Under the pieces are notes generated by a model. It saw only the letters and a list, made by a program, of their open reading frames with translations, was not told where the DNA came from and made no database searches. Shown here in pieces: positions 6,301-8,670 of a stretch of 8,670 nt of DNA. This DNA comes from Anaerolinea sp. (lineage in GTDB: Bacteria; Chloroflexota; Anaerolineae; JAAEKA01), in assembly GCA_014879765.1 (NCBI GenBank), contig JACSRL010000302.1, positions 1 to 8,670 on the forward strand. Direction: 5' to 3'. Every line of letters begins with the position of its first letter. The stretch's first letter is position 1. The position numbers were made by a program, and so were the translations under genes.

Positions 6301-7671
6301 CCGCTGGACTCCGCGGCTGGCAGCGCTGCTCCGGCCGCCGCGCCCCAGCCAGAGGCGGCCGCCGCGCCCGCCGCGCCGGCTGAGATGCAGTCCTTCTCAG
6401 CGCCAGAAGAATCCAGCGTGGAGAGCGCGCCTGAGGCCGCGCCGCTGGCAGCTTTCGTCGAGGAAAGCGCCACGGCCGGGATCCAGGAGGCCCTGGCGGG
6501 GAGCGGAGCTGCGGAGGAAACCAGCCCGCCGGAGGTGGCCGCCCTGAGTGAGATCACCGCCACATTGACGTCGGAGCTGGACCTGTTGCGCGCCATGACT
6601 CCCATGGTGGAGGTCGCGCCGACGCCGTCGGTGGCCACCGTGCCTGCCATCGCCACCGCCAGCCCCGACGAGCCGGTCGCCGTGGCCGCCAGCGCGTTGA
6701 TCACCAGCACGATGACGCCGACTGCCTCGCCCACGCCCACCCCTTCCAGAATCGTCGCCAGCGCGACCATCACCGGCACGACGACGCCGACTGCCACGCC
6801 CACGGCCACCCTGCTCAGCCGCGAGGCTGTGGTCGCGACCCAGATTCAAGGGGGGACGCCCACAGCGCAGCCCGTCGGGACCCGGGCGCCGGCCGCCTCG
6901 CCCATGCCGGCGCTGGAGCCGACCGCTTCGCCGACGCCAGAGCCAACCGACACGCCGACGCCAGAACCAGCCGACACGCCGACGCCAGAGCCAACCGACA
7001 CGCCGACGCCAGAGCCAACCGACACGCCGACGCCGGAGCCAACCGGCACGCCGACGCCGCAACCGACGGCCGCAGCGGAGCCAGAGCCGGCCGCCTCGTC
7101 AGCGCCGCCTGAGGCCACGGCTGAGCCCACGGTGGTCGCGCCGGCCGCGGCCAAGGCCGCCGGCCCGGTCGAGATCCCGCTGGAATCGCTGCCTATCATC
7201 CGTGAGCGCTTCCCGCAGACGCTCTACTGGAACCCGGAGATCGTCACCGACGTGGCCGGCCGGCTGACCGTCGCGCTCCCCACCGGTGAGACCATCACCA
7301 CCTGGCGCATCAACGCGCTGGCGGTGGATCGCAGCGGCCGGCTAGGCAGCGCCAGCATGCCGCTGGTGGTTTTCCAGCCGCTCTTCCTGCGCTCGAATCT
7401 GCCGGGGCGCATGACCGTCGGCGAGCAGTTCGACGCGCAGATCCAGATCTTCAACTACAGCCGTGAGGCGCAGCAGGTGCAGCTTTCAGCGCAGGCCAGC
7501 GCCGGGCTGTACGTGACGCTGGGCCAGACCGCACTGACGGTCCCGGCCAACGACGTGGTCACCCTCCCCGCCCGCGTGCAGGCCATCAGCGCGGGCCAGC
7601 AGACGATCCTGCTGACCCTGAGCGGCGCCGGCGTGCTGGACACGCAGCAGGCGACGATTTTGGTGCAATGA
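3355..7671 (+). CDS. Membrane anti-sigma factor fused to an alpha-2-macroglobulin-like protein
   Basis: This 1438-residue protein begins with a zinc anti-sigma (ZAS/zf-HC2) domain: LLAYLDGELNPAE, then H27-x3-C31-x2-C34. A first membrane helix (about 106-126) exports the rest. Macroglobulin-type domains follow: MG1-like about 130-230, MG2 with DKPVYQPGE (239-247), then about 335-452, 453-545, 546-646, and an MG6-like part with VGLAVVNEAVYGL near 680-692. Six helices come next (about 770-789, 803-823, 832-853, 865-883, 889-911, 924-943). Arg/Lys-rich loops after the first, third and fifth put those loops in the cytoplasm and the C-terminus outside. An Ala/Pro/Thr linker (about 971-1271) includes TPTPEPTD repeats. 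The A2M domain spans about 1272-1438 (RFPQTLYWNPE, ITTWRINALAVD). No thioester domain exists; the only cysteine besides 31 and 34 is C971. ATG 3355 is chosen because the ZAS domain begins there; the longer frame from TTG 3265 would encode repeat DNA. No clear ribosome binding site is seen. Likely role: holds the sigma factor and senses an extracytoplasmic signal. Domains are seen; sensing is inferred. Confidence 0.88.
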   Translation: MAHIELDLLAYLDGELNPAEMQSAEAHIAGCPACAAELVELQRLRAGLSTTVPLVYDSVRLPVAAETRIRRSLAAERARQARGGAPQAGLAGLWAGLAALFRPLSKAAIPLALVFFFGATLSAARLPISSGAQQTLVLGQDTLAPGSQAALRVVVNNAADSQPVANAKIDVQMRQAGLARTLFSGETDATGSAPVQFQAPADWEGDAELVVATASDLGQNEIVAPIQLQRAYRLLLSSDKPVYQPGETIHLRTLALGTVDGLPASGAVTRLEVFDSAGRPMLSQEQQSSEFGIAATDLPLAMDAPLGQYQLRATLGDTVSQLSVTLGEAPLPSFLVTVQADAPFYLPGDLVNGRVNALYFFGRPVAGQPVALRLVGQRLGQDPAAGAEQLFVQELSGETDDAGNFPFQFQLPELPADIFDANSAVELNLEATVMDAAGESQFGWQSLALAQQPILIAVTPEDGTLRTGVENVLYVLTSYPDGRPAATTLAVQIGSGALIEETTNEFGLAEVRFTPRSGAEGDREVTVTAADADGLTGAAAVVLPLDDSLQTLLLRTDRALYRVGDTMAVEAIATGSGPAVFLDVIKGGQTLLTQSALVENGKATLAVDLTPALAGTLELNAYQITGDEQILRDTRVALVEEAEAIQVELATDQSQYRPGQEARLSVRTTAEEEGVQTAVGLAVVNEAVYGLRQYQPGFTRAYFLLDQALPGAAGADLAALQAAQQLTAKASWANYGGRDYSLAAQSTAQSGQGAANAARQQAFSLLGRGISLALLLAAVLATAIILAGLRRSGVLGHALGRLLLTLMVLAVIGAGLIFLTQSVIDGLPAQGIWLLLAVVGLLWLALWSALLVYGWRRGDQRMQYVTLLLLAYMALLALLAFAAGQGAELAAVWLVALALSFGVLLAALLLFGWGLRQEGQKRAGLGVLALALLLMPLVVALNAADFHGSDMLQRVMGPPVYGLGHGLLIGCAAPPAPLSQPAPLDSAAGSAAPAAAPQPEAAAAPAAPAEMQSFSAPEESSVESAPEAAPLAAFVEESATAGIQEALAGSGAAEETSPPEVAALSEITATLTSELDLLRAMTPMVEVAPTPSVATVPAIATASPDEPVAVAASALITSTMTPTASPTPTPSRIVASATITGTTTPTATPTATLLSREAVVATQIQGGTPTAQPVGTRAPAASPMPALEPTASPTPEPTDTPTPEPADTPTPEPTDTPTPEPTDTPTPEPTGTPTPQPTAAAEPEPAASSAPPEATAEPTVVAPAAAKAAGPVEIPLESLPIIRERFPQTLYWNPEIVTDVAGRLTVALPTGETITTWRINALAVDRSGRLGSASMPLVVFQPLFLRSNLPGRMTVGEQFDAQIQIFNYSREAQQVQLSAQASAGLYVTLGQTALTVPANDVVTLPARVQAISAGQQTILLTLSGAGVLDTQQATILVQ
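6931..7068 (+). repeat. 24-bp tandem repeats encoding TPTPEPTD in the linker
   Basis: Five 24-bp units (starting 6931, 6955, 6979, 7003 and 7027) and a partial sixth from 7051 encode PTPEPTDT-type octapeptides, residues about 1193-1238. Differences between units are mostly single bases (CCAGAG, CCAGAA, CCGGAG; ACCGAC versus GCCGAC). Such arrays expand and contract by slippage. Together with the looser TPTATPTAT stretches at 6712-6812 they form a flexible, likely extracellular spacer before the A2M domain. Confidence 0.85.
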
Positions 7672-7678
7672 TGATGGC

Positions 7679-7752
7679 TGAAGGATGAATGGTGAGTGAT
7701 GAATGATGAATCCGGAGATGTCTCCGCTCATCGCTCATCGTTCATCGTTCAG
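7679..7752 (+). repeat. Heptamer repeats arranged as a long imperfect hairpin
   Basis: Eight bases after the stop of the anti-sigma gene, five heptamers of the form TGAATGA run from 7679 to 7713. The core GGAGA-TG-TCTCC (7714-7725) follows. Four heptamers of the opposite sense (CGCTCAT, CGCTCAT, CGTTCAT, CGTTCAG) run from 7725 to 7752. The two sides pair over about 30 bases with many G-U pairs and a few mismatches. It is non-coding, could serve as the 3' end of the upstream transcript, and resembles the short tandem heptamer repeats known from cyanobacterial spacers. Confidence 0.75.
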
Positions 7753-7761
7753 AGTCGTACT

Positions 7762-7823
7762 GAAACCGGGTTTTTGTCTTTGCAACGACCTTTCATGGCG
7801 CCATGAGACAAAAACCCGGTTTC
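7762..7823 (+). repeat. Perfect 18-bp inverted repeat with an inner 12-bp palindrome
   Basis: GAAACCGGGTTTTTGTCT (7762-7779) is the exact reverse complement of 7806-7823. The 26-base loop ends in the perfect palindrome CATGGCGCCATG (7794-7805), so two stacked hairpins can form. No ORF and no transposase are present. It may be a small non-autonomous palindromic element or a 3' processing or termination signal. The T5/A5 runs lie inside the stem, so it is not a standard intrinsic terminator. Confidence 0.85.
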
Positions 7824-7976
7824 TAATGCCTTCAGCGTTCAATATTTAAGGTTTCAGGAGCGCATTTCGGGGGGTGATGGGTGAAAAAAGCCTGGAGAGG
7901 TGGGCCGGTGTGATTCACTTACCATAAGCTACACGAAATTTGGGGCGGATTTAAGGTGCGTGACATAACAAAACCC
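7824..7976 (+). other. AT-richer upstream region of the last gene, no gene seen
   Basis: This part of the 477-base spacer has no credible coding frame. It holds a 9-base direct repeat ATTTAAGGT (7844-7852 and 7949-7957), the second copy 19 bases before the -35 box, and a near-palindrome GTGATTCAC (7910-7918). These are possible regulator sites, but each is short enough to be chance. Confidence 0.3.
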
Positions 7977-8006
7977 TTGCGTTGCCAGGGCGGGCCGTGC
8001 TACAAT
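7977..8006 (+). promoter_or_regulatory. Extended -10 promoter for the secreted protein gene
   Basis: TACAAT (8001-8006, five of six matches to TATAAT) is preceded directly by TGC (7998-8000), an extended -10 element. An 18-base spacer separates it from a weak -35, TTGCGT (7977-7982). The start would be near 8012-8014, leaving an untranslated leader of about 135 bases, exactly the stretch that holds three hairpins. Confidence 0.65.
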
Positions 8007-8012
8007 TTTCAC

Positions 8013-8138
8013 GCAGGCGAAAAAAGCGTACCTGCACACCCCATTGCAGTTAAGCGCCAGTGGGCGCATCTGTAAGGGGCAACCCGACAGCCCGGCTCGC
8101 TGCTGATCAGTGGGCCGGCTCGTGGAACCAAGGAGGTT
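8013..8138 (+). promoter_or_regulatory. Structured 5' leader, candidate cis-regulatory RNA of unknown class
   Basis: P1: GCAGG (8013-8017) with CCTGC (8031-8035), extended by CG (8018-8019) with CG (8027-8028). P2: CCCC (8039-8042) with GGGG (8076-8079), TTGCAG (8044-8049) with CTGTAA (8070-8075), and GCGCC-AGTG-GGCGC (8054-8067). P3: AGCC (8089-8092) with GGCT (8117-8120), and GGCTC (8094-8098) with GGGCC (8112-8116) after a bulged C. A last small hairpin, AACC (8126-8129) with GGTT (8135-8138), covers part of the ribosome binding site; AACC at 8081-8084 could compete for the same GGTT. I could not match it to a known riboswitch. Confidence 0.5.
8130..8137 (+). promoter_or_regulatory. Strong ribosome binding site for the last gene
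   Basis: AAGGAGGT is a near-perfect Shine-Dalgarno sequence, 11 bases before ATG 8149. It fixes that start, and its right half (GGT) can be paired in a small local hairpin, which would allow translational control. Confidence 0.85.
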
Positions 8139-8148
8139 ACATCGTACC

Positions 8149-8670
8149 ATGTCCACGAATAACACCCGTCAGGTCTCCCTGGTGATAGCTTTTATCACCG
8201 CAGTGACCACCCTTTTTTTTGCGATCACCAGTGTCAGCTTCGCCGCGGGCGGAGGGGACACCGATCGCCCTACGGTGTGCGTCAGCGGCTTCGTGATCAA
8301 CCATCGGGAGAACCCGGTGGACGGCACCAAGTTCGACCCGCCGCTGATGATCCACGTGGAAGGCGTCGAATCGCCTGAGTTGACCAGCTCAGTGATCGTG
8401 TCGGATACGGTGGCAGTGGCCGCCGACGGCAGCTATTCGTTCACCGATCTGCCGGCCGGCCTGTACTACAACTTCACCATGCAGTTGCCCCCCGACTGGG
8501 ACGGCATCGTGCCTGCCGCGCCGCGCAACGGCGTCGCTGAGAGCGGCTATACGCTTCTGAATGAGCGGAAGGGCTGCCACGACGTGCTCTTCAAGATCCG
8601 CCGCTGGTTCGATGTGACGGTGCTGAAGTGGGAAGAGCTGCAGAACGGCGCGGTGCAGCCTGGCAACGGC
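8149..8670 (+). CDS. Secreted SdrD-B-like/prealbumin-like beta-sandwich protein (3' partial)
   Basis: The frame from ATG 8149 stays open to the window edge (174 codons). A signal peptide is clear: R7, then the hydrophobic stretch VSLVIAFITAVTTLFFAITSV, with likely cleavage after S30-F31-A32. The mature part begins with VCVSGFVINHRENPVDG and continues with AADGSYSFTDLPAGLYYNFTMQLPPDWDG. That wording is typical of SdrD-B or carboxypeptidase-regulatory-like domains, in which a DGSYxFxxLPAGxY turn marks the repeat. A second unit seems to begin near DVTVLKWEELQNGAVQPGNG. C44 and C143 could form a disulfide. Related Chloroflexota proteins, as I recall, carry several such units and may end in a LysM domain, but that part is outside the window. 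The start is supported by the promoter at 7977-8006 and AAGGAGGT. It is likely a surface or envelope protein; binding partner unknown. Confidence 0.85.
   Translation, partial: MSTNNTRQVSLVIAFITAVTTLFFAITSVSFAAGGGDTDRPTVCVSGFVINHRENPVDGTKFDPPLMIHVEGVESPELTSSVIVSDTVAVAADGSYSFTDLPAGLYYNFTMQLPPDWDGIVPAAPRNGVAESGYTLLNERKGCHDVLFKIRRWFDVTVLKWEELQNGAVQPGNG

Noticed and set aside
7761..7789. TGAAAC as a sigma-W-like -35 in the spacer
   Set aside because: It is part of the perfect inverted repeat and no CGTC/CGTA box occurs at 16-18 bases.
8081..8110. Phrase CCCGACAGC resembling the 3' part of c-di-AMP (ydaO) riboswitches, and CAGCCCGGCTCGCTG resembling part of SAM-IV
   Set aside because: Only short stretches match from memory. 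The other conserved core segments of these riboswitches are missing and the helices do not line up.
8124..8146. GGAAC with downstream CGTA as a second ECF promoter before the last gene
   Set aside because: The spacer is only 14 bases, the -10 is imperfect and the start would fall inside the coding region.
7929..8165. A 78-codon minus-strand frame over the last promoter and leader
   Set aside because: It overlaps a good promoter, structured leader and start codon of the + strand gene, has no similarity I recognise and no evident ribosome binding site.

Overview
The window is GC-rich DNA with three secreted or envelope genes and one sigma factor, all on the + strand. Best guess for the source is a Chloroflexota bacterium (Anaerolineae/Caldilineae-like). 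The reasons are lamin-tail-domain proteins with TPTPT linkers, an SdrD-B-like secreted protein behind a long leader, Thr/Pro/Glu linkers, and non-coding spacers full of palindromes and heptamer repeats. This assignment is by resemblance only.

Layout. (1) 1-2187: 3' part of a secreted protein with three lamin-tail domains and two OB-like domains, followed at once by a hairpin. (2) 2188-2466: intergenic DNA with a housekeeping-type promoter (TTGACA-17-TACACT), a 14-bp hairpin, and inside that hairpin an ECF-type promoter motif (GGAAC-N18-CGTC). (3) 2467-3171: an ECF sigma factor. (4) 3172-3354: two 63-bp tandem units, each able to form a long hairpin. (5) 3355-7671: a 1438-residue protein that starts as a zinc anti-sigma factor (H27-x3-C31-x2-C34), crosses the membrane once, and continues as an alpha-2-macroglobulin-like protein. 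Six further membrane helices and a long Ala/Pro/Thr linker lie where the bait region would normally be. It ends right after the A2M domain, with no thioester domain. (6) 7672-8148: a spacer with a heptamer hairpin, a perfect 18-bp inverted repeat, an extended -10 promoter and a structured 5' leader. (7) 8149-8670: the start of a secreted beta-sandwich protein, cut by the window edge.

How it may work together. The sigma factor and the fused anti-sigma/macroglobulin look like one signalling unit. The cytoplasmic zinc domain would hold the sigma factor, and an external macroglobulin body would act as sensor. Cleavage or conformational change outside would release the sigma factor, which could switch on its own gene through the GGAAC/CGTC promoter. 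The pairing and domain order are seen in the sequence; the sensing mechanism is inference. This is the best candidate for an undescribed system here.
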